Below, in pieces: positions 23,528 through 35,696 of a DNA stretch of 64,000 bases (its first letter is position 1; the number at the start of each line of letters is the position of its first letter). This stretch comes from Cryptomeria japonica. Taxonomy: Eukaryota > Streptophyta > Pinopsida > Cupressales > Cupressaceae. The DNA is taken from positions 953,001 to 1,017,000 of the forward strand of contig NC_081414.1 in NCBI RefSeq assembly GCF_030272615.1, read 5' to 3'. A program made the position numbers and the translations under genes. The notes beneath the pieces are model-generated. The model saw only the letters and a program-made list of their open reading frames with translations. It did not search any database and was not told where the DNA came from.

Positions 23528-24432
23528 TGGTGCAAGCAACTCTTGATATCAATAGTCCTAAGAGTGGTTCCAACAAAGAAGCTATTGAGTGTATCGCCAG
23601 CCCTCTTGAGAACTCACATAGACTTACCATTTCATCCACTCATTCCATTTCCACTCCTCTCCCAGACTTGGATCAACAAGAATCACAAAATCCCTTACAC
23701 ATTGGGGATCAAAAATTAAACTTTGAAAAGAAAAATCTAAAAGTAAAAAATAAAGAGAAGTCCTTTAGTCCAAATCAAAATCAAAAGCTATTGGACTTTG
23801 TAAAAATCAAAGTCAAGGATAAAAATCCTATGAAAGAAAAAGAACAAGAGTTGATCTTCCCTAATACAAAAATAACTAGGGGCAATAGTTCTACAATTTT
23901 AAGTCAAAACAAATACTTGTTGATCCTAAGTTTCCATCATGTCATCTTACTTTCACTTCTTTTCTTAATCATAAGCCTTCATAGCTCATCCACTTGTTCT
24001 GCACATCCTTTCCCTTCTGGTGATACATCATGGACCTTTAATGGAGCTTCCTCAAAGGACTTTGTTATCAGGGATGCCCAAACTTCTTTAGGTGACATGC
24101 ATATGGGCCGGTGTAGTCCACACACTAGTAATTCTATCTCAGTTCCTTTATCAAGGAAGACAGTAGCTCGAGCTACACATCATTCAGTCAAAGAACGTTG
24201 CAATTACAATCATAAGGTTAAGCCTTGCAAATTCGAGGTGGGTGACTTAATTCTCAGAGAACATCCTAAAAATTAGCAAGACAGAGAGAAGAAGGGAAAA
24301 TTCGAACCAAATTGGCTTGGTCCTTACATCATCACAACAGTCTATGGATCTAGTGCATATCATCTCTCAACCCCAAAGGGAGAACCTTTGGAGGATCCTA
24401 TCAACAAAATTCATCTCCAGCGGTTTTACACA
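23494..24432 (+). pseudogene. Element E fused remnant: linker, RNase H scrap and integrase C-terminus
   Basis: An open frame at 23494-24276, continuing past a stop to about 24432, follows the protease with no reverse transcriptase between. It contains a Lys-rich linker and a short hydrophobic stretch (about 23917-23985). Next comes SWTFNGASSKD (about 24028-24060), resembling the start of an RNase H domain. The end has KVKPCKFEVGDLILRE (24210-24255), FEPNWLGPYIITTVYG and PINKIHLQRFYT, the GPY-like C-terminal module of a gypsy integrase. RT and the integrase core are missing, so a large internal deletion joined the domains. Confidence 0.7.
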
Positions 24433-26125
24433 TAGCTCTTCAGAATATCCTAATTCAAAAATACGAAAAAAATCAAAAAATTTCACCAATACAAAAAAAA
24501 ATCATTAAAAAAAAAAAATCGTTACTTGGTGAAAATCTGGCAAACAGGCACCTTGTGACACAAAAAAAATTGAAAAACAGAAAATATTTCATCCAACAGT
24601 GAAAACCACTTCAGGTGGCACCCTAGGAACGTACCATGGTGAAAACCGGGTCACTAGTGCCATGTGTAGGGACATTGCTCCTCCCTCCTTCAGGATTCCA
24701 TCTCATCCTTTCACTTTGCACACACTCATGACCTATTCATTCATAAAAAACTTACCCATTCCCATCATGGCTTGTTATTGATCTACCTAAGATTGGTTAT
24801 CCATTCATAATAAACCTTCCTTTTCAACCCTTTCCATCCATAATAAATCAGCTCCTATCTGTGGCTAAGGTAAATCCTACGTCAAGTGATGGGTGGGAAC
24901 TAAGAGCATCACACATTCTGAGGAGTACAATTTCTTCCAGTTTTCTTTAGTCTATCCATGCGCAATCCACAATAAAGCAACATTTGCATCACCAATCCGC
25001 AATAAAGTTCCATCTTCTCCACAATAAAGTATCAGTTGCATGGATTTAGTCAGCTTCAGATGAGACACAATAACAATGGGCTTCAACAAATCAAATCTTT
25101 CAACAGACTTAGACAACATTATGGTTTAGTGCTATCTATCCTTTTGTGAAAGTAAACATTGTGACCACAATCAAATAGACTTATACAAGTGACAAGAGAC
25201 ACTAAAACTTGAGGACTACAGCGGATGTTGGTGTCGAGTCTTGGTTTTCTTTTGATTTTATGTTTTTAGTGACATGTCTTTTAGCTTTTCCGGGATGTCT
25301 CTGAGTAGAGATTTTATCTCCAGGATGTCTTTGAATAGAAAGGCAAGGATGGGGTATCATCACCTATTTTCTTTGCTGTCTGTGGATTGTCTCTTAGTAA
25401 TGCTATGACTTGTCCAAGAATATGAGGACACTGTGAGTCTAGTGTGAACTGGGACATTCCTTGTTTGCGATTGTCTGATCTCCATGCAAACAGGTACAAT
25501 GACTTTCTGGGTCAAACATATGCCTCGATTTTCATAACCTATTTTGCCATAATAAAGCTCAATGATGATAATGCACAAGAAGCTCTTTCACTTTCATATC
25601 TTCTATCTTCCATCCCCCTTTCTTGATTGACTTCCATCGTCCTTCTTAAGTCCTTGTAGCCTGCTATCACATGACTAAGTATAATGACACGCCAATAATA
25701 TTTGCATTTCATGTAGTTGCACCTGCATTACCACATATTAAGTATTTCATACATACATATAGACATCACAATTACATCACATCCTACACACAACACATGT
25801 TAGCACACTCTACATTCTCATCATATTCATCTACATTTCATACATTCACATTCACATTGGCATAACATATAAAACATAAAAGAACAAAAATATTGCATTT
25901 CATCATGTACGTATTTGCATCCATATCATAAGCATCATATAGAAACATACATCACATAGGTACACATGAATGTAGTTGCCGCAAGGATAAATCATCTCAT
26001 ATATATATAAAAATCATAAGTGTCACGATACAATGATGTCAAAATCATATGGCTACAATCACCCAAAGGTGTCTACATCATCATACAAAATGGTACAAAA
26101 CTGATACATAGGGAGCCTTCTAAGG
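24433..26125. other. Element E non-coding region after pol
   Basis: About 1.7 kb with no coding domain on either strand. It has A-rich runs (24440-24520), scattered CACAATAAAG words (24960-25035) and a CA/CAT-rich tract (25735-25960). It lies between the sense pol relic and the 3' end of the antisense gene. Confidence 0.6.
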
Positions 26126-26377
26126 CTATGACGAACTCCCTCCCTCAGAGCCGACTAACCTCGATGGAGTCTGAGCCCCAAAAGGACCTGCCCTAGGATC
26201 AACTCTCTTGTCCCCTCCATCTGGTGTTGGTGGAGGACCCATAACCCCACCGCTAGACGCCTATCTCCTATCTCTCCCTCCAGTGGTTGTCGTTGTCCGC
26301 GATGGTCTACGGAAGCTCCTAGCCCACTGATTTGGTGGCACTACTCCATAGTATAGGTCTCTCCAGTAGCCTATCTC
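26126..26377 (-). pseudogene. Antisense PMD gene of element E, C-terminal part of exon 2
   Basis: The minus strand continues the frame of 33987-34633 after element I and one copy of its target duplication are removed. It reads IGYWRDLYYGVVPPNQWA then a Ser/Thr/Arg-rich tail, one TAG at 26261-26263, and a final stop at 26126-26128. The tail is Gly/Pro/Asp-rich (GGVMGPPPTPDGGDKRVD). A retained frame across the insertion supports a formerly functional protein. Confidence 0.7.
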
Positions 26378-27872
26378 TGATAGTTCTGATACTTGATGTA
26401 AAGTACAAATGCCAATATCTATCAAGATGAGAGGGGGGGGTGAATCATACAAACTTAAACTTCCATAAAATCAACAAATTCAACCTCGGTAACATATACT
26501 TCAGCAACTTAACCAAAAACTATTAAACATGCAAACTTATGAACACAAAATCATAATAACACTCATAACACTAGATTTAACATGGAAACCCAAATAGGGA
26601 AAAACCACTGTGGGATTTCGGACCCACTAAGAAATATACTCTTCTAGAGTATGCTCGGTTAAAAGCAAATCCTGTTAAAGATTACAAACACATTGCTAGA
26701 TGTGACCCGGTTAAGGGATTTCCTCAGATCTGTTAGGATCTTCACTTTGTTAGAAGTGACCTTGTCAAACGATTTCAAACACTCATTTAGAATGTTACCT
26801 TGCTAGAGGGTTTACATATAAGACTGTTAAGTCCACTCGGTTAAGAGATTTTCTGTCACTTACAAAATAACAGTAATAAAAATCTATCTGCAACTTCACA
26901 TCTAAAATGCTAAAGCGGATTCTTATTTGCTCAAAACAATTTAGTCATAGGACTTATCTTGTCCCTCTACTGGGCTCTCTACATTGTTAATCAAATAGGT
27001 CTTCAAGCTTTTGTGCTCAGTAATCACTATGTAGCATCCTTGTGCTTACACTTGCCCGCATACATTGTTTATCAACAATTCCTTATTTATAAGCAATTGC
27101 TAACCGCTTAATCTCCTTGATCACATTTCCCATGATCAATCTTAGCCATTAGGTCTTCAAACTTAACTAGGTTCAATGTATCCTTTCGATCTGAAAATGT
27201 TTTACCTTGCCTCGGGACTTGCAGTCCTTTCTTGGAACTTGCACAAGGTTATTGCGGTTCAATCTGCGCTGTAGATCTTCCTGCCGATTTTCCTTTGCCA
27301 TAGATCTTTATCAAACTTCATGCACAACATACCAATCATTTATACATCTCTAGCTAATCATTGTCCTTCATTAAATAATGCTTTTATCCATCCAATGCGT
27401 ACAGTCATAACTCGGTTGCAACTCGGTAAATACTAAACGTTACTCGGTAGACATTTCACCTTCATTAACTGATATCGATAACCTTAGGGTTTACCGACTA
27501 GGTTCTTTGCTCGATGACATAGTATAGTATAAACCTTACAATCAATCAACATATGTAGGATATCAAAACAATCTAAACATCATGATCTTATCATTGTCTA
27601 ACTTGGTAATAATTGCCCATTGAATAACTTATTTCTCCCCTTATTCATCACATTCTTTCTATGTCTTTTACCGACATCTTAATTCTCTTCTAAACAATCT
27701 TCTCAAGATATGGAAACATCATACTGAATCAGATAATCAATTTCTTGACATCAATGACAAAATAATGTTATATAGATAGTTATCATCCTTCTTCAGTTAT
27801 ATCAATAATCTTCAACAAACTTCTCAATATCCTTACTGAATATAAACAATCTTTCTTACTGTAATGCCAACA
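26378..27872 (-). repeat. Element I 3' LTR
   Basis: About 1.5 kb, nearly identical to 32524-33986 but retaining some 45 bp near 27290-27335 that the other copy lacks. It holds the shared G-run/GTGAATCA box (26430-26448). A TATA-type TTATAAATAAGG is on the element strand at about 27080-27092. Confidence 0.93.
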
Positions 27873-28066
27873 ATCTCCCCCTTTGGCATTGATGGCAACA
27901 CCAACAATTAAATGGTAGTACCAACAAGATATTCAAATTGATTCGGATTCAGATTGTTGTAAGACTTCTCCTTTTATCCTTGAGTTGTTAAAATCTTCTT
28001 ATGTTCGATCTTCTCCCCCTGTCCTTAGTCTTCCAACCAAACCATTTATAGTCTTCTCCCCCTTTG
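27873..28066 (-). promoter_or_regulatory. Element I polypurine tract and PPT modules
   Basis: The minus strand has AAAGGGGGAGAT abutting the 3' LTR. Further GGGGGAGAA modules lie at about 28011-28020 and 28054-28065, with a TTTGGCAT...ATGCCAA partner. Same arrangement as in element A. Confidence 0.75.
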
Positions 28067-28244
28067 ACAATAATGCCAAAAAGTAAAAGAACTAAATCAT
28101 GATTTCTTCCTCTGTGAAGTGATTTGCCTTACTATGTAACATCTCAGTCTTGGTTACAGTAACTTGTCTCTATTCATAATTTCCTACACAACTTTAGAAA
28201 ACCTTCTAAAATCATCAATCCACACATAATATTCTATAGATTCA

Positions 28245-31200
28245 TCAAATTGATGCTTTCACCGAACTCGGCCAGTGAGTAGAAGATAGGGTTAGGACCC
28301 CTAACTTGCTTCTGAGATACTCAAAAGTGTCCCTTGGCAACGGCTTGGTGAAGATGTCTGCTAATTGCTCCTTTGAACTGATATATTCCAGCACAACTTT
28401 CTTCTCTTGAACTTCTTCTCTAAGATAATGATACTTTATAGATATGTGCTTTGTCTTGGAGTGCATTACTGGATTCTTTGAAAGGTTAATGGCACTAGTA
28501 TTATCACGGAATATAGTTATTGGCTCGGTAACTTTCTCATTTATACCTTCCAACAGTTATTTGATCCATGCTATATTGGTACAATTCAATGCTGCAGCAA
28601 CATATTCAGCTTCTACTATTGACTGTGAGATACATCCTTGTTTCTTGCTAAGCCAACTCACTAGTCTTTCTCCCAAAAAGAAAGCTCCACCACTTGTGCT
28701 TTTCCTATCATCTATGTTGCCTGCCCAATCAGCATCAATATAAACTTTTAAATCAAAATTATTCCTCTTTTCATATACTAAGCCATAATCTTCAGTGCCT
28801 CTCAGGTATCTGAAAATTCTCTTGATTGTTGTCATATGTGTCTCCTTGGGATCTATAGAGAATCTTTCTACAATACCTATTGCATGTGCTATATCCGGTC
28901 TACTATGCACAACATATTGCAATTTTCCAATCATAGATCAGTAAAGTGTCTCATCAACAGATGCAGATTCATCATTCTTTGATAATTTACAGTTAGTAGT
29001 CATAGGAGTACTTACTGGTTTAGAATCCTCGATTCCAAATTTCTTCAAGATTTCCTTTATGTACTTGGATTGAGTAATGAAAATCTCATCTTTCATTTGC
29101 AATATCTGTAAACCTATAAAATACTTTATCTCACCAATTAGTGACATCTCAAATTCTTTGCACATTTCATTTCCAAAGTTCTTGCATAAGGAGTCATTAC
29201 CACAAAATATAATGTCATCAACAAATATGGCTGAGATCAATATTCCATTGTCCTCATCTTTCTTCATGTACATATTGTTGTTTTCACTTGTCCTTATAAA
29301 ACCAATCTTGATCAAATAAGAGTGCAGTCTTTCATACCATGCTCTAGGTGCTTGTTTCAAACCATATAAATCTTTGTTTAGTTTGCATACCTGATCTTTA
29401 CTCTTGTCTTCAACAAATCCTTCAGGTTGTTCAATGTAAACTTCTTATTCTAGTATACCATTCAAAAATGCAGATTTAACATCCATTTGATATACCTAGA
29501 AATTTTTGAAAGAAGCATATGCCAACAATGTTCTTACTCCCTCAAGTATAGCCACAAATGCAAAAGTTTCACCATAATCTATTCCTTCTTCTTGAGCATA
29601 ACCTTTGAAAACTAGTCTTGCTTTGTTGCGAATGATCTCACCTTTTTCATTTAGCTTATTTCTGAAAATCCACTTTGTACTGATTACATTTTTGTCCTTT
29701 GGTCTTGGGATCAGTGTCCATGTGTCATTCTTCTTGATTTGATCAATCTCTTCTGTCATAGCATTTACCCAATCTTCACTGTTAAATGCCTCTTTCACTA
29801 TTCTCGGTTCAAATTCAAAAATCAGACATGTGTTCTATCTCAGTTTGTTCCTTGTCATCACTGGATCATCCTTATCTCCTATAATCTGACTTGATGCATG
29901 ATGTCTTCTGACATACTTGGCTAATATAGGCTCGGTAGGTTCTGTATGATTTTCTTCATCACTTGGTAATTGGGCATTATCTTCATTTTCTTCAGCAGCT
30001 TTCTTGGTAGGACTTCTTGGTTGAACATAAACGAACTCTTCATAATCTTCTGGTTCTTTGGAACTTCCTTCATCATTTCTTTCTGCAAATTCATCAATTT
30101 TTACATTTGCACTTTCCACTATTTTGTTAGATGATTTGATCAGACATTTAAATGCTTTACTTCTAGAAGAATAACCAAGAAATGTTCCTTCTTCACTTTT
30201 CTGATCAAACTTTCCATTTCTGTCATCTTTGTGAACATAGCATCTACTTCCAAAGATTTTAAAGTAACTTACATTAGGTTTCTTGTCATACCAGATCTCA
30301 TATGGTGTCTTCATAGTTCCTTTCTTCAGTTGAACTCGGTTTAGGGTGTAAACTGCAGTGCCGATTGCTTCTCTCTAAAATGTTTGAGGTACCCTCTTTT
30401 CTATCATTGGGGTTCTGGCACAATCCACAATTGATCTGTTTCTTCTCTCGGCTATCCCATTTTGCTGAGGTGTTCTCAGTGCAGATAGTTGCCTCTTTAT
30501 ACCATGATCATTGCAGAATAAGTTAAATTCATCAGAAGTGAATTCTCCTCCTCTATCAGAACTAAGACATTTCAGTTGTCTTCCTGTTTCATTTTCAACT
30601 CTTGCCTTGTACCATTTAAACATTTGAAAAGCTTCTGATTTTTCTTTTAGAAACATGACTGACATCATCCTTGAGTAATCATCCACAAATAATATGAAAT
30701 ATTTATCACCATAATAACTTTGAACTTTCATAGGACCACAAATATCAGTATGTACTAGATCTAAAATTCCTTTAGAAGTGTAGGACTTACTTGTAAAGCT
30801 TGATCTTGTCATCTTACCCATCTGGCATCCTCGACACATAGCAGTCTCAGGTTTTTTCAGACTCGGTAGACCTCTTACTCGATGCTTCTTACTTATTTTG
30901 ATCAGATTATCAAAATTTACATGACAAAACCTTTTATGCCATAACCAAGTATCATCTATCTTTGCATAAAGACACTTGTTCTGAGTTGATTCAAGATGAA
31001 ATGTGTTACCTTTTGTTTGTGTCCCGGTAGCAGCTAACTTTCCATGCTTGTCATGAACTTTGACAATTCCTTTTTGAAATTCTATTCGGTATCCTGTATT
31101 GTTTAGTTGTGCTACACTCAACAAATTGTATTTCAAACCTTCAACCCAGTATACATCATCACATTTAGCATTGTCAAGAAGTGTTATAGATCATTTACCT

Positions 31201-32459
31201 TTTACTGGACATGGTGCATCATTACCAAATCTTACATAGCCTCCATCATAGTCTTCTAATTTAACAAACTTGTGTTTATCACCTGTCATATGATGTGAGA
31301 ATCCACTATCTATGATCCAAGAATCATTATTATTTATGTGAGATATTAGGGCTTTTTCTTCATACCTTTCCTCATCAGATCCATCCTTAATAGCCACATA
31401 AACAACTTCCTCAGTATCAGTTTCATCAGATTCATCATCGTTGGATTCCTCATCAGCTACTAGACATGTCTTTCTATCTCTCCTTCCAAAGTCTCAGTGT
31501 CCTCTGTACTGGTTATCTTTCTGCCTGTTATCTCGGTATTCTCTCTTTTCACTAGATTCTTTGTCAGGGTAGTTAGAAGCCATATGTCCTATTTTATCAC
31601 AATTGAAATATTTTAAAGGTAGCTTTCCTTTATACTTACCTTTTCCCCTCGGTAACCTTTTGGATAATAATGCTTCAAATTCTTCTTGCTTCTTGATTTC
31701 CTCATACAATTTGTGCACTTTTTCCATGTTCTTGCAAAATCTTTCACTTGCTCCACTGTGATCTCCTTCAGAGTACTTACTCATTCTATCATTGTAATCA
31801 TCAGATTCATCAATATGAAAAGAACTGAATGCAGATTCTACTTTATTTACCAAAGACCCACTGTTATCAAAATTACTTAACTCAAATGCATGTAGCTTAC
31901 CAATAGTAGCATCCAAAGAAACTAGCATGTTAGGTACAAACCTCAAATCATTGATTGCAGAGACTCGAATAGCACAAGCTAGTAGAAGGGTTCTCAACAA
32001 CTTACTTGTTATATCCTTTTCTTCAATAGTTCCACCTGCTCCTTTAATTTGATTGACAATCTCCTTTAGTCTTTTACTGTATTGGGTTATGTTCTCACCT
32101 TCATTCATTTTCATGGATTCAAGTTGTCCTCTCAGACTATCTACTTTTGCTCTTTGAACATGTTCATCACCTCCATACACAGATATGAGCTTAGTCCACA
32201 TTGCTTTTGCATCATTACAACCTTCTAGATCATTAAACTCTGAGTCGGTCAATGTTGATGTAATTTCAATCATAGCCTGAATATGTTCTTGCTTTGCCTT
32301 AATCTCTTCCAAGGTCATAGGGTTGGTGCTCGGTGCAATGTAATCATTCTCCAGATAATATATTGCATATTCTCCAATTCCTGATAAATGCAGCTTCATC
32401 CTTTTCTGCCATGTGGAGAAACTTGACTTGTTCAGCTTCGGTGCATCCCTTTTATACAT
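28245..32459 (-). pseudogene. Element I gag-pol polyprotein, one frame with nonsense mutations
   Basis: A 1405-codon frame without frameshifts holds the full copia order. Gag starts MYKRDAPKLNKSSFSTWQKR. The zinc knuckle reads YFNCDKIGHMASNYP (about 31570-31615) and has lost two of four metal ligands. Protease is WIIDSGFSHHMTG (near 31300). Integrase has HTDICGP (30750), SDRGGEF (30550) and PQQNGIAERR (30455). RT has FVDDIIFCG (29220). RNase H has DADWAGN (28725) and FRDNTSAINLSKNP. Stops fall at 31494, 31191, 30375, 29835, 29496, in the 29440s, 28938 and 28557; most fit transitions in Gln, Arg or Trp codons. The start Met is the first in frame, close to the primer site. The C-terminus extends past the usual LADIFTKPL end by about 30 residues. 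Confidence 0.93.
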
Positions 32460-32509
32460 CTTCGGATCTTTGACTCAAGTACCTTTAAACTTTTCTTCCA
32501 GAGTCCAAA

Positions 32510-32523
32510 GCTCTGATACCAAT
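32510..32523 (-). promoter_or_regulatory. Element I primer-binding site
   Basis: The minus strand reads ATTGGTATCAGAGC directly after the 5' LTR, an exact initiator-Met-type copia primer site. Confidence 0.93.
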
Positions 32524-33986
32524 TGATAGTTCTGATACTTGATGTAAAGTACAAATGCCAATAGCTAACAAGATGAGAGGGGGGGGTGAATCATACAAAC
32601 TTAAACTTCCATAAAATCAACAGATTCAACCTCGGTAACATATACTTTAGCAACTTAACCAAAAACTGCTAAACATGCAAACTTATGAACACATAATCAT
32701 AATAACACTCATAACACCAAATTTAATGTGGAAACCCAAATAGGGAAAAACCACTGTGGGATTTCGGACCCACTAAGAAATATACTCTTCTAGAGTATGC
32801 TCGGTTAAAAGCAAATCATGTTAAAGATTACAAACACATTGTTAGATCTGACCTGGTTAAGGGATTTCCCTCAGATCCGTTAGGATCTTCACTTTGTTAG
32901 AAGTGACCTTGTCAAACGATTTCAAACACTCATTTAGAATGTTACCTTGCTAGAGGGTTTACATATAAGACTGTTAAGTCCATTCGGTTAAGAGATTTTC
33001 TGTCACTTACAAAATAATAGTAATAAAAATCTATCTGCAACTTCACATCTAAAATGCTAAAGCGGATTCTTATTTGCTCAAAACAATTTAGTCATAGGAC
33101 TTATCTTGTCCCTCTGTTGGGCTCTCTACACTATTAATCAAATAGGTCTTCAAGATTCTATGCTCGATAATCACTATGTAGCATCCATGTGCTTACACTT
33201 GCCCGCATACATTGTTTATCAACAACTCCTTATTTATAAGCAATTGCTAACTGCTTAATCTCCTTGATCACATTTCCCATGATCAATCTTAGCCATCAGA
33301 TCTTCAAACTTGACCAGGTTCAATGTATCCTTTCGATCTGAAAATGTTTTACCTTACCTCGGGACTTGCAGTTCTTTCTTGGAACTTGCACAAGGTTATT
33401 GCGGTTCAATCTGCGCTGTAGATCTTCCTGCCAAGTTTCCTTATAGCAATCATTTATACATCTCCAACTAATCATTGTCCTTCATTAAATAATGCTTTTA
33501 TCCATCCAATGCATACAATCATAACTCGGTTGCAAATCGATAAATACTAAACGTTACTCGGTAGACATTCCGCCTTCATTAACCGATATCAATAACCTTA
33601 GGGTTTACCGACTAGGTTCTTTGCTCGGTGACATAGTATAGTATAAACCTTACAATCAATCAACATATGTAGGATATCAAAACAATCTAAACATCATGAT
33701 CTCATCATTGTCTAACTCGGTAATAGTTGCCCATTGAATAACTTATTTCTCCCCTTATTCATCACATTCTTTCTGTGTCTTTTACCGACATCTTAATTCT
33801 CTTCTAATCAATCTTCCCAAAATATGGCAACATCATACTGAATCAGATAATCAATTTCTTGACATCAATGACAAAATAATGTTATAAAGATAGTTATCAT
33901 CCTTCTTCAGTTATATCAATAATCTTCAACAACCTTCTCAATATCCTTACTGAATATCAACAATCTTTCTTACTGTAATGCCAACA
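32524..33986 (-). repeat. Element I 5' LTR
   Basis: Second LTR copy with the same G-run/GTGAATCA box near 32578-32592 and TTATAAATAAGG-type TATA at 33229-33240. It ends GCCAACA, followed by target duplication ATCTC. Confidence 0.93.
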
Positions 33987-34633
33987 ATCTCCTCCCCGGC
34001 TCGCAGAACATAGGCATATCTGACCCCTGTGTCCTCTGCTGCCTACCTCCCTACCCTCAATGCTATCTCGGCCTCTATATAGCGCTAAATAGCCTAATCC
34101 CTGTCCCACTGAGTATCCCTTAGTTGTCTCCTAAGCCTAGTTGTATCCCTCTCCAAAGTCCTCCCCCATCCCTTAGCCAATCCTTGTGTCGCCCTATCCG
34201 GAAAGAGGAACCCACTAATCACTCCTGCCAGTACTACTAGTAGTGCTAATCCTGTCTATGTCATTGTATCCCAAGCCACGTGTCCAACCCTCATCTCTAG
34301 TCCTGGATCCTGAAACACTCATCTCAGTGCATACATGTCTCTGTCTCGATCGTAATGAACTAACTTCCCATCGATCGCTATCCTGAGTATCCTGTAAACA
34401 TCCTCTAAGGTGACTGTCATCTCACCCATCAGAAAATGAAAACTACAAGTCTCTGAGTGCCATCTCTCAGCCAAAGCAGTTAGCAACCCCATATTCACTC
34501 GAAACTTAGGCACATACAGAATATGTCGCAAGCCCATAACCTCAATCGCTACCCTATCCTCAAATGTCAGCTCTGGTCGTAAACTCTGAGGCGATGGGAA
34601 TCTCTCTCGTGACTCTAGCATAGGTAGGTACTC
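33987..34633 (-). pseudogene. Antisense plant mobile domain (PMD) gene of element E, exon 2 main part
   Basis: The minus strand encodes a plant mobile domain: RVNMGLLTALAERWHSETC, FHFLMGEMTVTLEDVYRIL and AIDGKLV (about 34375-34520). This pattern, an ALxERWxxET helix then GEMTxTLEDV, marks the PMD family found in host proteins such as MAIN/MAIL1 and in gypsy and Mutator-like elements. Exon 2 starts at 34633 after an acceptor TGTAG and runs in phase with exon 1 (35286-35351). Downstream there are four stops (34319, then near 34245, 34090 and 34080). The frame then passes into 26126-26377 on the far side of element I. Its role in the element is unknown; lying antisense, it would need its own promoter. 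Confidence 0.75.
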
Positions 34634-35285
34634 CTACAGTCAAGCAAATCAACTGTGTTAGTCATAGTGACATTCCCTGTTCATCACAAAGTGCTTCTCT
34701 TTTTAGTACTCCATGTTCATCACAAAGTACTACGTTTTTGCACTCCTTGTTCATCACAAAGTGTTACTTCCTATCCTAGTGGTACTCCCTATTCATCACA
34801 AAGTACTTCTCTCTATCCTACTAGCATTCCTTGTTCATCACAAAGTGTTGATCCTTTTTAGTATTCCCTGTTCATCACAAAGTACTACATGTTTGCACTC
34901 CCTGTTCATCAAAAAGTGCCTCGATCTATCCTATCCTAGGGCCTCTGCTTGAGTGTATTCTCTTGAGTAGTTTCCTAATTGGCAAAGTATGTTCTATCAC
35001 AAAATTGTCAATCCTAGCCCCATCTGCTATCCCAGTCTTCCTTAGAGGACCTGCTTGAGTGTATCCTCTCAACAGTTTATCCAATCGACAACGTATGTTT
35101 ATCACAAAACTGCAGATTTGACCTTGAAGACATAAATGCGCATTCATGACACAGACACGCATTGACATTTTTACCTCGCTTGACATTTTTATAGATATAC
35201 CTAAAGCACATTTATTCCACTACCTAGCATGAATTTGTGACAACATTCCATGCGACAAAGTAAAAGGAGGTTTTGTGGTACTCAC
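34634..35285 (-). other. Intron of the antisense PMD gene
   Basis: On the minus strand the segment starts GTGAGTACC and ends CTGTAG, canonical GT...AG borders. It is about 650 bp long. It contains the TCATCACAAAGT repeat array (34672-34920) and no coding domain. Confidence 0.6.
34672..34920. repeat. Tandem array around TTCATCACAAAGT
   Basis: Eight copies of GTTCATCACAAAGT or ATTCATCACAAAGT (the last has CATCAAAAAGT) are spaced about 30-40 bp apart. Each is preceded by CTCC/TTCC and followed by a variable 10-20 bp spacer. The array lies inside the predicted antisense intron. Confidence 0.85.
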
Positions 35286-35351
35286 CAGCTCTCTTGCCTC
35301 TGCTGGCCTCTGATATCGGTGAACACGATCGAATCTATGCATCAAAGCCAT
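35286..35351 (-). pseudogene. Antisense PMD gene of element E, putative exon 1
   Basis: A 22-codon minus-strand exon starts ATG at 35351 (MALMHRFDRVHRYQRP) and ends exactly at a GTGAGT donor. Both exon ends are phase 0, so splicing to 34633 keeps the frame and leads directly into the PMD. Predicted from splice signals only. A TATA-like CTATAAGATA lies about 90 bp upstream. Confidence 0.6.
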
Positions 35352-35440
35352 CACTGCTGACTGTTGCTGCTCTATTCTCTCTCTGCACTTTGATCTCTTG
35401 GATGTGTGGATGACAATGAGGATGTTTTCCCCTTGTGGTC

Positions 35441-35450
35441 TATCTTATAG
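35441..35450 (-). promoter_or_regulatory. Possible TATA box of the antisense PMD gene
   Basis: The minus strand reads CTATAAGATA, 90 bp upstream of the putative start codon at 35351. It is the only TATA-like word in the short stretch before the 3' LTR. Confidence 0.4.
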
Positions 35451-35680
35451 ACTACCCTAGCCCTAGCCCTCATTTCCTGAGTCAGTCTTCTTTATCCTGT
35501 GACTCTATCACTCTATCCAGACAGTCCATTCTAGCCTTTCTTTCTTATCGAGAGATTGTCTGTGATCTTTTCAATCATTGTCATCCAATCTCTCGAGGGG
35601 GCAATATCATTCCCATCTTGGGGCAGCTTTGTATCAGTTCATCTTATCTTCTTTGAAACAACGTGACAAGCTGCATTGTC

Positions 35681-35696
35681 TCAAAGAGGGGCAAAA
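35681..35696 (+). promoter_or_regulatory. Element E polypurine tract
   Basis: CAAAGAGGGGCAAAA directly before the 3' LTR start TGTAGACACC, at the position needed to prime plus-strand synthesis. Confidence 0.75.

Larger units (their letters stand above)
26378..33986 (-). mobile_element. Element I: full-length Ty1-copia retrotransposon (Sirevirus-like)
   Basis: A 7.6-kb element on the minus strand with LTRs 26378-27872 and 32524-33986. A perfect target duplication ATCTC lies at 26373-26377 and 33987-33991. The initiator-Met primer site is next to the right LTR and polypurine modules are next to the left LTR. Gag-pol is one frame with eight stops. It is inserted in the antisense gene of element E, so it is the innermost of five nesting levels. 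Confidence 0.95.
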
